A DNA stretch of 64,000 nt. Source: CAYZXK01 sp964482395 (GTDB lineage Bacteria > Planctomycetota > Phycisphaerae > UBA1845 > Fen-1342). The position numbers and the translations under genes were made by a program. Numbering within the stretch: the first letter of the stretch is position 1; each line of letters opens with the position of its first letter. Location: positions 31,787 to 95,786 of the forward strand of contig CAYZXK010000207.1 of the NCBI GenBank assembly GCA_964482395.1, in the 5' to 3' direction. The notes beneath the pieces are model-generated. The model worked only from the letters and a program-made list of their open reading frames with translations. It searched no databases and was not told the origin of the DNA. Shown piece after piece: positions 29,042 to 38,177 of this stretch.

Positions 29042-30598
29042 CTACTCGAACAGGCGGGGCTGCTTGGGGTCCTCCGCAGTGGACCGGAACTCGCCGTCGG
29101 CGAGCTGAGTAACCACCCGGAGATTCTCCCGCACCTGGCGTACCGACCGGATCACTTCCCGCGTACGGGCGTCGCGCGTGATGCTGTAACCACGCCGCAA
29201 TATTCGCTCTGGATCGCAGGCGGTGACAGCCTGGAGTCGGGCGGCAAGCAGGGTGCGGCTATGGCTGAGGGAAAGCTGGGCCGCGACGCCCGCCCGCGCC
29301 CGGAAGCTTTCGAGCCGGTCGGCCAGTCGGGCCAGGGACCACCGCGGGCTGGCCCGGTCGAGCCGGGCCGCAAGCTGGTTGAGCCAGCGCTGGGCAGCCA
29401 AGAGGCTGGCCCCAGACAGCCGCCAGAGCTGATGCACACGCCGTTCCAGACCGCGAGCGGCCTCTGAAAAGCGACGGCCGGAGGCGAATCGCAGCAAGCC
29501 GACTTCGGCGGCATTAAGTAGCTCGCGAGCCCGTCGGGAGCCTTCCAATAACCCCAGACGGAGACGCTGCTCCAGCTCATCGATCAGTTGGCCCCGCTGA
29601 CGCAGCCGCAGGGTCGGCCGGGCCAGACTATCCCGAGCCAGGATGTGATCCAGGTGGGCAGCCGCCAGTTGGAGGGTGTGCCGCAGGGCCCGTTCAGCCC
29701 GGGCCGCTTGGCGACCAAGAATCTCGGCCAGTTCCGCCGCGCTGGGAGTAATCAGCTCGGCCGCCGCGGTCGGCGTCGGGGCTCGCAGGTCCGCGACCAG
29801 GTCGCTGATGCTCACGTCGACTTCATGACCTACCGCACTGACGATCGGGATGCGACTGGCGGCGATCGCCCGGGCCACCACCTCCTCATTGAAGGCCCAG
29901 AGGTCTTCCAGCGCCCCTCCACCACGACCGGTAATGATGACATCGATCCCGCCCAGCTCTTCCACCCAGGTATTGAGCAGACGGATGGCGGAGGCGATTT
30001 CCTCCGCCGCCCCGTCCCCCTGGACCCGGACCGGGAAAACCAGGACCTCCACTGCGGGGAAGCGTCGCTTCAGGGTTTGGAGGATGTCTCGAATGGCGGC
30101 GCCGGTCGGGCTGGTGACCAAAGCGACCCGCTCAGGGACACGTGGCAAGGGTTTCTTGCGTCGCGGATCGAACAGTCCCTCGCGTTGCAGCCGCTCCCGG
30201 AGCTGGCGGAAGGCGACCTCCAGCTCGCCGACGCCGCGGGGCTCCAACTTTCGAACAATGAGTTGATAGACCCCGCGCTGGGCATAGACCTCCAGGCTGC
30301 CGGTGGCGATGACCTCCATGCCAACCTCGGGCTGGAACCTCAGTCGGACGGCCGTGCTCCGCCACATCACGCATCGCAGCTCGCTGACGGCGTCTTTGAG
30401 GGTGAGATAAAGGTGCCCGCTGACCGGGCGTGAGAGGTCGCCGATTTCGCCCAGGACGTGCAAAGTGGGCGGCAGATGGCGGGCGATCGCCCCACGAACC
30501 AGCTCGTTCACCTGCCGAACACTCAGCGTGGCCGATTCGAGGTAAGCCAGGTTCGGATCGGCCAGCGGCCGGTAAGCGCGACCGGGATCAAAAGGCAA
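29042..30598 (-). CDS. xseA: Exonuclease VII large subunit (XseA)
   Basis: 518 residues if started at the TTG at 30598; no ATG or GTG is available after the rpsI stop without losing the N-terminal OB fold, and upstream starts would overlap rpsI. The OB fold reads LSVRQVNELVRGAI ... GEIGDLSRPVSGHLYLTLKD; the catalytic core has VALVTSPTGAAIRDILQTLKRRFP, DVIITGRGGGALEDLWAFNEE and [32 protein letters not shown] (read in parts). A long coiled-coil region rich in Arg/Leu follows, and the C-terminal ILRRGYSITRDA matches the family. ExoVII degrades single-stranded DNA together with XseB, which is not in the window. Gene is 31 bases behind rpsI. Confidence 0.93.
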   Translation of the reverse strand: MPFDPGRAYRPLADPNLAYLESATLSVRQVNELVRGAIARHLPPTLHVLGEIGDLSRPVSGHLYLTLKDAVSELRCVMWRSTAVRLRFQPEVGMEVIATGSLEVYAQRGVYQLIVRKLEPRGVGELEVAFRQLRERLQREGLFDPRRKKPLPRVPERVALVTSPTGAAIRDILQTLKRRFPAVEVLVFPVRVQGDGAAEEIASAIRLLNTWVEELGGIDVIITGRGGGALEDLWAFNEEVVARAIAASRIPIVSAVGHEVDVSISDLVADLRAPTPTAAAELITPSAAELAEILGRQAARAERALRHTLQLAAAHLDHILARDSLARPTLRLRQRGQLIDELEQRLRLGLLEGSRRARELLNAAEVGLLRFASGRRFSEAARGLERRVHQLWRLSGASLLAAQRWLNQLAARLDRASPRWSLARLADRLESFRARAGVAAQLSLSHSRTLLAARLQAVTACDPERILRRGYSITRDARTREVIRSVRQVRENLRVVTQLADGEFRSTAEDPKQPRLFE

Positions 30599-30629
30599 CC
30601 GCTGACTCGTCGGGAGTCCTCGACTGAGA

Positions 30630-31166
30630 CTAGCGCTTGGAGAACTGGAATCGCCGGCGGGCCTTGCGGCGTCCGGGCTTCTTGCGTTCCACGCGGCGGG
30701 CATCGCGGGTGAGATAACCGGCCTCGCGGAGCGTAGCCTCGAACTGGTTGTAGGCCTTGACCAGCGCCCGAGCGAGGCCCAGGCGGATGGCGCCCGCCTG
30801 TCCGGTGTGGCCGCCGCCCCGGACGTTGACCAGGACGTCCCAGTGGCGGCGTACACCGGTAAGTTCCAGCGGGGCCACCACATCCAGGCGGTCCTGCGGC
30901 TCGGAGAAGTAGCTTTCGATCTCTCGGCCGTTGATCAGGGTGCGGCCGCTGCCGGGCAGCAGGCGGACACGTGCGACGGCAGACTTGCGTCGGCCGGTGC
31001 CCCAGTAGATGCCACTCGCGGCCGCAGGCGGTGGCGCCGGCTGGGCGGGCGGGGAGACTGGCACTGAGCCGGTCCGCTCGACGACCGGTGGGGGCGCCTC
31101 GGGCGGAGCAGGCGACTGCGGCTGATCGGGAGTTAGCTCAGTGGCTTTAGGTTGCGAATCGGTCAC
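30630..31166 (-). CDS. rpsI: 30S ribosomal protein S9 with proline-rich N-terminal extension
   Basis: 178 residues. The last about 128 form a standard S9: [49 protein letters not shown] and the invariant C-terminal RRRFQFSKR that reaches the ribosomal P site. The first about 50 residues are an extra segment made mostly of Pro, Ala, Gln and Val ([17 protein letters not shown]), expected to be disordered. A downstream in-frame GTG would still leave a short extension. It follows rplM by 18 bases in the usual rplM-rpsI order and is followed by xseA. Confidence 0.96.
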   Translation of the reverse strand: MTDSQPKATELTPDQPQSPAPPEAPPPVVERTGSVPVSPPAQPAPPPAAASGIYWGTGRRKSAVARVRLLPGSGRTLINGREIESYFSEPQDRLDVVAPLELTGVRRHWDVLVNVRGGGHTGQAGAIRLGLARALVKAYNQFEATLREAGYLTRDARRVERKKPGRRKARRRFQFSKR

Positions 31167-31184
31167 GCCATTGACTCCTGAGGC

Positions 31185-31628
31185 TTACAGAGGCAGCGGC
31201 TCGGGCTGCTGGGCCTGATGGGGATGTTCCGGACCGGTATAGAGCTTGAGTTTGCGGAGCATCCGCCGGGCCAGAGCGTTCTTGGGGAGCATGCGTCGGA
31301 CCGCCTCCCGCAACACGCGCTCCGGGTGGCGCTGGAGCATTTCCTTCATGGAAAGCTCTTTCAGGCCGCTGGGGTATCCGCTATAGCGCTGGTAAGTGAC
31401 CTGCTCTTTCTTTCGGTTGCCGGTGACTTTGATCTGGCCGGCATTCAAGACGATGACGAAGTCGCCGCAGTCCACGTGCGGGGTGTAGGTGGGCTTGTGT
31501 TTGCCCATCAGGACGGTCGCGATACGAACCGCCAGCCGGCCGAGGACCTGGTTGGCCGCGTCGACGACGTACCACTTCTGGGGGACCTCACCGGGTTTGG
31601 CCTGAAAACATTGATTGGCGATCTTCAT
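31185..31628 (-). CDS. rplM: 50S ribosomal protein L13
   Basis: 147 residues with the full family pattern: KWYVVDAANQVLGRLAVRIATVLMGKHKPTY, GDFVIVLNAGQIKVTGNRKKEQVTYQRYSGYPSGLKE and MLPKNALARRMLRKLKLYTGPEHPHQAQQPE (read in parts). Length is normal. First gene of rplM-rpsI-xseA; two possible extended -10 boxes lie upstream (see the intergenic entry). Confidence 0.98.
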   Translation of the reverse strand: MKIANQCFQAKPGEVPQKWYVVDAANQVLGRLAVRIATVLMGKHKPTYTPHVDCGDFVIVLNAGQIKVTGNRKKEQVTYQRYSGYPSGLKELSMKEMLQRHPERVLREAVRRMLPKNALARRMLRKLKLYTGPEHPHQAQQPEPLPL

Positions 31629-32107
31629 ACTCGTATCCGCCGCCCGGCTGTCGGCCGGGCCACCATATCACGATCACGCCGCCCCAACGGCCCCGACGGA
31701 ACGCCGATCGCCTCCCAATACCCGGGTCGGCGACGCTGGGTGGCGCCTCGGGCTGCGAACTGCGATGCGCGGTTGGGCGCGATCATATCAAGCTTTCGTT
31801 GTTACCGTCGGGACCTTCAATCAGCAGAGCCCCGCGCTGGGCTTCGGCGGCCATCACCGCTGACGGCCCTTGTGACGCGACCCGGGTCGGTCCCCTCGTA
31901 GACATTCCCGCAGCGGGTCACGCTTGGCTGCGCAGGCCCAGTCTCGCTAGTTTAGCCGCGCTCGGACGATGGTCAAGGGGGCGGCCGTACCACGCAGACT
32001 CTATTTCTCGCATGTTTTTGGCTTGCCGGTTGTTACGGGTTGCGTTATATTGCCGGTGTGAATACAAGATGTAGTGGCGCGGCGGACGCCCGACCGACGG
32101 GGCGTGC
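31629..32107. other. Divergent intergenic region rplM / smc
   Basis: 479 bases without a recognisable gene. The plus-strand smc promoter is listed separately. On the minus strand two extended -10-like boxes occur: TGATATGAT (about 31782-31790) and TGATATGGT (about 31662-31670); either could drive rplM, though their -35 regions are poor. Confidence 0.4.
32023..32051 (+). promoter_or_regulatory. Candidate sigma-70 promoter for smc
   Basis: TTGCCG (32023-32028) and TATATT (32046-32051) with an ideal 17-base spacer, about 57 bases before the smc GTG. The boxes lie in a locally AT-rich patch and match consensus at 4 of 6 and 5 of 6 positions. Confidence 0.6.
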
Positions 32108-35100
32108 GTGACTCGGGTGGCTACGGTGTTCCTGAAGCGGATCGTCCTAAACGGCTTCAAGAGCTTCGCCGACCGGACGGAGTTCGAGTTCGGCAGCGGG
32201 ATTACCGCCATCGTGGGCCCCAACGGCTGCGGGAAAAGCAACATTCTGGATGCGGTCCGCTGGGTGCTGGGGGAACAGTCGGCACGGTGCCTGCGCGGGG
32301 ACCGGATGGCGGACGTGATCTTCGCCGGCTCGCGGAGCCGCAAGCCGGCCAACTACGCCGAAGTGAGACTCGTATTCGACAACCGGACCGGGGTTCTGCG
32401 CAGCGATCAGCCGGAAGTGATCGTGGCCCGCACGCTGTACCGGGACGGCCACAGCGAATACCGGCTCAACGGCGAACTCTGCCGGCTGAAAGACATTCGC
32501 GAACTGCTGCTGGATACCGGGCTGGGGGTGGACGCGTACAGCGTGATCGAGCAGGGGCGTGTTGACCTTCTGCTCCAGGCCAATCCACTGGAGCGGCGTG
32601 AGATCTTCGAGGAGGCAGCCGGGATCAGTCGCTACAAGTTCCGCCGGCAGGAGGCTCAGCGCAAGCTGGAACGGGCCCAGAACAACCTGCTGCGACTCCA
32701 GGACATCACCGACGAGTTGGAGAAGCGGCTCCGGAGCGTGAGACTGGCCGCCGGCAAAGCCCGCAACTTTCAGGAATACGACAGGCGGCTGCGCGAGCTG
32801 CGCTCCAGCTTCTGCCTGGCCGAATACCATCAACTGCAACAGTCCCGCCGGCAACTGCAACGGGAGCTTGACCGGCTGGAAGCTTCGCTCCAGGAGCTGC
32901 GCAGCCGGATGGCCGGATGCGATGCCGAGCAGGTCGAGCTGGAGCAGGCCCGGCAGAGCCTGGACGAGCGGATCGCGGCTGCGGACAGCGATCTGCTGAG
33001 CGTGCAGAGTGAGCTGAGTGCACTGGGCGAGCGGATCGCCCAAGGCGAAAGCCGGCTGGCGGAACTGGTCGGCCGACGAACCGGACTGGATCGGCAGGCC
33101 GCGGAGCTGACCGAGCGGGCGGTGACGATCCAGCAGCGGCTCGCCGCGGAAGAGCAGACGCTGCGTGAGCTGGCGGACGGCGAGCAGCAGATCGTCGCCC
33201 GAATCGCGGAGTTGCAGACCCAGCGTCAGAATGCTGAACAAAGCACTTCAGAGGCCCGTCGGGCCCTGGAGAGCCAGCGGCTGGCGGCTTTCCAGGCCGC
33301 CCGGCAGAGTGCCCTCCTGCAAAACCAACAGGAAAACCTGAGCCAGCAGTCTAACCGGCTGTCCGCCCACGCCCAGCGCCTGGCGGAGCGTCAGGCGGCG
33401 ATCGCCCGGGAGGAGCAAGAGCTGGCCCAGGCGTCGGCCAGACTGGCCCGGCGGGGCGAAGAGATCGACCAGCAGCTTGCCGAGCTGGCCGGCGGCCTGC
33501 GCGAGAAAGAAGCTCAACTGGCCGCCCTGCGTCAGCAAGTCGAGGAACTGGACCAGCAGATCAACGATACCAAACAAAGCCGCAGCGCGGTCCTCTCGCA
33601 ACTGGCGTTGTTGGAGGACATGGAACGCCGGCTGGAGGGGGTGGACGAGGGGACCCGTGCAGTTCTGACCTGGCGAGAAGCGAATCCTTCGCAGAAACTA
33701 GTGGTCGGGCTGCTGGCCGAGCTGTTGCACATCGAGCCGGAGCGGGTCGCGATTCTGCAACCGGTGTTATCGGGCGTCGAGCAGCACGTGGTTGTGCGTG
33801 ACACGGCGGGGCTCCTGGCGGAGCTGGCCCGCCGGGGAATGCCGGCCGGCGCTCTGCGGGTGCTGGGACTGGATCGGTTGACCGGGCCGACGCTCCCCAT
33901 CGATTACAGCCATACGCCGGGCTTCGTCGCCCGAGCGGCAGCCTGGGTCACCTGCCAGCCGGACTTGCGGCCGCTGGTTGAGCATCTGCTGGGACGGGTG
34001 TTCATCGTCCAGACCGTCGAGCAGGCTCTGCGGCTGGCCGCCGAGGCGCTGGCCGGTTGCGTATTCGTTTCGCTGGATGGCGTGACGGTTGGGACGGACG
34101 GACGGCTGACCTTCGGCTCGCCCGGGCCGGCCGCGGGGCTTATCAGCCGCAAGGCGGAGATTCGACAGCTTTCGGCCCGGCGCGACGACCTGGAGGCCGA
34201 GCTGGTGCGGCTGGGGCGACGGCAGCGGGAGGCGCAGCAGTGCCAATCGGATGCACTGCTGCTGCGGGACGCACTGCTGGAGCGCATCGCGGTCCTGCAA
34301 CGGGAGCATGCCGAGCTGCGCAGCGAGCAGGCCCGTCTGGAGGACGCCCGGCAACGGCTGGAGCGCGAGCAGGCTCTGATCCGGCAGGAGTCCGACGCGA
34401 TCGGCCGGTCCCTGGCGGAGATAGCGGGGCAGTTGCAGTCGCTGTCGGCCCAGAGCGAGGCGGTCGCCCAATCCCAGGCCGCCCACGAAGCCCGGGTAGC
34501 AGAGTTGGCCGGGCTGGTGGAACAACATGAGGCTGAGGTAACGCGGCTGTCGGAGATCTGCACCCGGGCCCTGACCGAGCGCGGTCAGGTGGCCGAGAAG
34601 CGGGCCGCCGCCGAGCAGAGCATCTCCAACCTGCGGGGCGGCATCGAAGAACTGAACCAGCAGGTCGCGCAGGTCAGGGGCGAAGCCGAGCGGGCCGCGC
34701 GGCAGATGGAAGAGGTCGAGCGGCAGTTGAACGAGGCCCGCCAGCGCTACTCGAGCCAGAGTCTGGCCGCCGATCAGGCACGTCGAGCGGTGCTGGAGTT
34801 GCGGCAGCAGCGGCAGGAATTGCTGGCCCGCCTCGAGCAATGCGGCGGGGCGGGGCGTGAGCTGCAACAGAAGCTCCAGGAGTTGGAGTCGGTCTGGCAT
34901 GGTCGGCAGGTGGAGATGCGGGAAGCAGAGCTGCGGGCCGAGAATCTGGCCGGGCGGGCCGCCGAAGAGCTGGGCCTGGACCTGGCGCAGCGCTACGCCG
35001 GATATGAGCATCGCGACCAGGACTGGGAGGCGGTACGAGCCGAGATCGAAGAACTGCGCGGCAAGATCGCCCGGCTGGGGAATGTGAACCTGGACGCGAT

Positions 35101-35695
35101 CGCGGAACTGGAGGAATTGAGCCCGCGTTACGAGCATCTGATGGCCCAGCGGAACGATCTGGTGGAGGCGATTCGACGTCTGGAGAGCATGATTGCCGAG
35201 CTGGACTCGATGTCGCGGGCGCGGTTTGGAGAAGCGCTGGAGCAGATTCGCGGTCATTTTCAGGAGATGTTTCGCAGGCTTTTCGGCGGGGGACGGGCGG
35301 ACATCGTGCTGGAAGACCCGGAGAACCCGCTGGAATGCGGGATCGAGATCGTCGCCCGGCCGCCGGGCAAGGAGCCGCAGTCGATCTCGCTGCTTTCGGG
35401 CGGCGAGAAGACGCTGACCGCGGTGGCGCTGCTGCTGGGAGTTTTCCGGAGCCGGCCGTCGCCGTTTGCAATTCTGGATGAAGTCGACGCGGCCCTTGAT
35501 GAATCCAACATCGAACGCTTCAATAGTGTCTTGCAGGAGTTTCTGTCGCACTCGCAGTTCGTGGTCATCACGCACAGCAAGCGGACGATGGCCGCCGCCG
35601 ACGTGCTGCACGGAGTGACCATGGAGGAGCCGGGCGTCAGCAAACGGGTGAGCGTTCGTTTCGAGGACCGGGTACAAGCGCCAATCGTGGCGTGA
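32108..35695 (+). CDS. smc: Chromosome segregation SMC ATPase
   Basis: 1195 residues if started at the GTG 32108; a GTG at 32126 with GGGTGG just upstream gives the family-like start [17 protein letters not shown] and may be the real one. Walker A is GPNGCGKSN (about 37-45). Two long coiled coils full of Gln/Arg/Glu/Leu flank the hinge (about 520-680; [20 protein letters not shown] ... [16 protein letters not shown]). The ABC signature [17 protein letters not shown] and Walker [17 protein letters not shown] close the C-terminal head. Together these form the bacterial condensin ATPase that compacts and segregates chromosomes. Its partners scpA and scpB are not in the window. Confidence 0.97.
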   Translation: MTRVATVFLKRIVLNGFKSFADRTEFEFGSGITAIVGPNGCGKSNILDAVRWVLGEQSARCLRGDRMADVIFAGSRSRKPANYAEVRLVFDNRTGVLRSDQPEVIVARTLYRDGHSEYRLNGELCRLKDIRELLLDTGLGVDAYSVIEQGRVDLLLQANPLERREIFEEAAGISRYKFRRQEAQRKLERAQNNLLRLQDITDELEKRLRSVRLAAGKARNFQEYDRRLRELRSSFCLAEYHQLQQSRRQLQRELDRLEASLQELRSRMAGCDAEQVELEQARQSLDERIAAADSDLLSVQSELSALGERIAQGESRLAELVGRRTGLDRQAAELTERAVTIQQRLAAEEQTLRELADGEQQIVARIAELQTQRQNAEQSTSEARRALESQRLAAFQAARQSALLQNQQENLSQQSNRLSAHAQRLAERQAAIAREEQELAQASARLARRGEEIDQQLAELAGGLREKEAQLAALRQQVEELDQQINDTKQSRSAVLSQLALLEDMERRLEGVDEGTRAVLTWREANPSQKLVVGLLAELLHIEPERVAILQPVLSGVEQHVVVRDTAGLLAELARRGMPAGALRVLGLDRLTGPTLPIDYSHTPGFVARAAAWVTCQPDLRPLVEHLLGRVFIVQTVEQALRLAAEALAGCVFVSLDGVTVGTDGRLTFGSPGPAAGLISRKAEIRQLSARRDDLEAELVRLGRRQREAQQCQSDALLLRDALLERIAVLQREHAELRSEQARLEDARQRLEREQALIRQESDAIGRSLAEIAGQLQSLSAQSEAVAQSQAAHEARVAELAGLVEQHEAEVTRLSEICTRALTERGQVAEKRAAAEQSISNLRGGIEELNQQVAQVRGEAERAARQMEEVERQLNEARQRYSSQSLAADQARRAVLELRQQRQELLARLEQCGGAGRELQQKLQELESVWHGRQVEMREAELRAENLAGRAAEELGLDLAQRYAGYEHRDQDWEAVRAEIEELRGKIARLGNVNLDAIAELEELSPRYEHLMAQRNDLVEAIRRLESMIAELDSMSRARFGEALEQIRGHFQEMFRRLFGGGRADIVLEDPENPLECGIEIVARPPGKEPQSISLLSGGEKTLTAVALLLGVFRSRPSPFAILDEVDAALDESNIERFNSVLQEFLSHSQFVVITHSKRTMAAADVLHGVTMEEPGVSKRVSVRFEDRVQAPIVA

Positions 35696-35730
35696 GTGTT
35701 TCTGTTTCCTGTTTTTTGTGAGGTTGCGCC

Positions 35731-35808
35731 ATGGCAAAGAAGAAAGCCAAGAAGAAAGCCAAGAAGAAAGCGGCTCGCAAGAGCAAGAAAATGAGCGGCT
35801 GCCGCTAA
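35731..35808 (+). CDS. 25-residue lysine-rich peptide directly after smc
   Basis: An ATG 35 bases after the smc stop opens a 26-codon frame that reads MAKKKAKKKAKKKAA then RKSKKMSGCR and a TAA. Fourteen of 25 residues are Lys or Arg, and the KKKA unit occurs three times in a row, like histone H1-type or HU-type nucleic-acid-binding tails. A weak GAGG lies about 8 bases before the ATG, and a GC hairpin begins on the last base of the stop codon, as for a short transcribed gene. It may be translated from the smc transcript. No function is known to me; binding to DNA or RNA is inferred only from charge. Chance low-complexity is possible. Confidence 0.5.
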   Translation: MAKKKAKKKAKKKAARKSKKMSGCR

Positions 35809-35828
35809 CGGCGCGGATGTAGCGCCGT
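35808..35828 (+). terminator. Hairpin at the end of the smc / micro-peptide unit
   Basis: Perfect 7-base arms ACGGCGC / GCGCCGT with a 7-base loop, starting on the stop codon of the lysine-rich peptide. It has no T-run; it could end transcription or be one of the GCGCC palindromes scattered in this window. Confidence 0.4.
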
Positions 35829-36208
35829 GAACTGCGCCCCGCAGCCAGTTATCTGCCAGCCTCCGGCGCCAGGCCCGACATGGGCGGGAAGCTGTTGGCG
35901 GGGATCCGGCACGGGGCACCGCTCATCGGGGCATACGAGACGCCCGCCAGTTTGATCCAGGGGCGCTGCAAGGCGCTAGCCGGCGGATCAGAGCAAGGTC
36001 CGGTCAGCCGGCGAAGATCGGGCGGACGCCGCGTATGCCCCCCGCGTTTGCCGAAGGCCCGTGGCACGGCAGTCCTCCCCGGACACTACCCCGCGCGCAC
36101 CAGCCCCCGAACTGTCAGTCGATCACCGCCCCGGAGGCGACCCGCGGCCCGCGCCAGACGGATGCTTTTTTCGGGCATGCCGTGCCGGGCCAGGTCCGTC
36201 CGTCCGCT
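35829..36208. other. Gene-free stretch between convergent units
   Basis: 380 bases between the smc unit (plus) and the DUF3352-like gene (minus). No recognised gene, RNA or mobile element. It contains a GCGCTAGCCG word also seen near 28950, 53870 and 58700. Confidence 0.4.
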
Positions 36209-38173
36209 TCAGGTGGTGGGCTGAGTGGTGGGTTTCTCCTCGGTCGGCTCGGGAGCCTTGGGCTTGGGCGGCTCCTGATAGTTGGTCACGGTCTTAGTCA
36301 CGCTCACCTTGCCGTCGAAGGTGCTGACCGAACAGGTAGAGCGATAGAAGTCCAGCGTTCGGGCCACGCGGCTGACCTTGTTGACCAGCCTGAGGATGGT
36401 CGCGGTGGAGGGCTTCTTGGCCGCGTCCGGATCGAACATGGAGATCATGCCGACCATTCCCAGCGCCTGCCCCAGCTCCTCGCCCCACCTGGACAGGTCG
36501 CTGAAAGAGAAGCCGGTAACGTTCTCGCCCAGCGGCAGTCCCTCCTGGCGGAAACGTTCGCTGGCGGTGAAGTTCTCCTCCCGGTCTGAAGCGGCCTTGA
36601 GTGCCGCCGCGACCGCCTCCGGGCTGTTGGCAATGAACAGGTGCCCGTCCTTCACGCCGAAGACCGGCCGGCCCAGGCCCGGAATCATCGCAAACAACGG
36701 CGGCAGGATGACCCGCTTGAAGCCCTCGGCTCCCTCCAGATTGGCATCTTCGATGGCTCCGTTCTGTCGGACCAGGTACTCATCCAGGCGGGTGCTGAGG
36801 TCTTCCAGGGTCTGCCTGGCTTTCTGGTCATCGCGGACAGTCAAAAGGAGGACCCACTCGGAGAGGTAGCTGGAGGCCCGGCTGATGGTGAAGACGGTGT
36901 AGCCGCCGCCCAGCCAGGCCAGCAGGTCCTGATCCAGGTCGAAGTCCATCTCGGCCTGGGCCCGCTTCCAGTTCTCCAGCCCTTCGGCCGCGGCGGGGAC
37001 CTCTCGGGCCAAAAAGTCCAGCACGGTCCGATAGAGGGTCTGCAAATCGAAGCCGCTGCTGACGCTCACCCAGGTCGCCTGACGCGGAACGTACTTGAGC
37101 GGCTCACGCAGCGGCCGGTTGCCATAGAGGACCTTGAACATCGGGCGGGCCTTGGCTTCGTCGCGCAGCACGACGACAGTCTGGCTGAGGGTCTTCATGC
37201 CGTCAGTGCTGGCCACCCCGGCCACGTAATCCCACAAGTCCAGCTCATCCACGATTTTCGGCAGGAAATCGCCCATTTTGGCCAGGCGGGCCGGCCCGGT
37301 GGTCGGTGGCTGGCCGGATTCAGAGTCGGCGGCCTGCTTCTCGCCCGCCATTCCAATGTTGATCGCCTGAGCCGCCATTTGGGCGAAGACGCGGCACTGG
37401 GCCATGATCCTGGCCAGGTCGACGAAGTACAGGCTGTCGGTCGGGGGCGGGAGCTGCTTGAAGGCCTGTTTGAAGCGGTCAGTGGAGGCCAGGGTGGCAG
37501 GCCCGCCCTCCGTCTTGCCACGCAGCAGGGCCAGGGTCTGCTCGAACATTCCCGCTCCAAAGGAGACCACCAGAGTGTCCTTGTAGCGGGCCAGCGTCAG
37601 GCCCAGCGGCATGGGGATGGGCAGGGAAAGCCGGTGCCAGACCGCGTCCTCCTCGGTCTGGGTGGTGACGGTCAGTCCGCTTTCGGGTGCCAGCTCCGTC
37701 AGGCCCTTGAGAATCGCGGTGAGTCCCTCGAAATCGCGGGCCACCTCATCTTCGGGCGGCTTCATCAGCATGACGAATTCGAACCCGGCCGGCATCCCGA
37801 TCTTCATGGCGAAAGCGAACTCGCGCTCGATCAGTCGCGACCAGGTCACGCCGGCGGCCAGGTCGGCGATTCGCCGCCACTGCTGGTCGAACTCCTCGAC
37901 GTCACCCTCCTGCTCCTCCACCATGGATCGCAGCAGGAACCTGATGTCGCTCTCGAACCGCTGCTTCTCGATCGCGGCCCAGACCCGCTTGAACTGCTCA
38001 TTCACGAAGGCCCGGCCGGCATGATCGCGGCAATGGACGACGATCATCGCGTCGGCAGGTATGGCATCCAGCAGCTTGAAGTCCTGAGTGCCGCCGGCCC
38101 AGACCGGCCAGGCACTCTGCAACAGACCGGCAATGGCGAGGACCCCGACCAACCAGTTCATCTTCCGTGGCAT
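36209..38173 (-). CDS. Exported DUF3352-like protein, function unknown
   Basis: 654 residues from the ATG at 38173, which has an AAGGAG ribosome site about 9 bases upstream and opens a signal peptide (MPRKMNWLVGVLAIAGLLQSAWPVWAG). The mature protein starts FKLLDAIPADAMIVVHCRD, the 'xxxIPADAxxxV' opening seen in planctomycetal DUF3352-type proteins, and keeps repeating features of that group (DSLYFVDLARIM, GYTVFTISRA, GHLFIANSPEAVAAALKAA). The C-terminus is a Pro/Thr-rich tail (KPKAPEPTEEKPTTQPTT). It begins four bases after the nuoN stop on the same strand, so it may be read through from the nuo operon. Location is probably periplasmic. Confidence 0.78.
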   Translation of the reverse strand: MPRKMNWLVGVLAIAGLLQSAWPVWAGGTQDFKLLDAIPADAMIVVHCRDHAGRAFVNEQFKRVWAAIEKQRFESDIRFLLRSMVEEQEGDVEEFDQQWRRIADLAAGVTWSRLIEREFAFAMKIGMPAGFEFVMLMKPPEDEVARDFEGLTAILKGLTELAPESGLTVTTQTEEDAVWHRLSLPIPMPLGLTLARYKDTLVVSFGAGMFEQTLALLRGKTEGGPATLASTDRFKQAFKQLPPPTDSLYFVDLARIMAQCRVFAQMAAQAINIGMAGEKQAADSESGQPPTTGPARLAKMGDFLPKIVDELDLWDYVAGVASTDGMKTLSQTVVVLRDEAKARPMFKVLYGNRPLREPLKYVPRQATWVSVSSGFDLQTLYRTVLDFLAREVPAAAEGLENWKRAQAEMDFDLDQDLLAWLGGGYTVFTISRASSYLSEWVLLLTVRDDQKARQTLEDLSTRLDEYLVRQNGAIEDANLEGAEGFKRVILPPLFAMIPGLGRPVFGVKDGHLFIANSPEAVAAALKAASDREENFTASERFRQEGLPLGENVTGFSFSDLSRWGEELGQALGMVGMISMFDPDAAKKPSTATILRLVNKVSRVARTLDFYRSTCSVSTFDGKVSVTKTVTNYQEPPKPKAPEPTEEKPTTQPTT

Positions 38174-38177
38174 TGGT

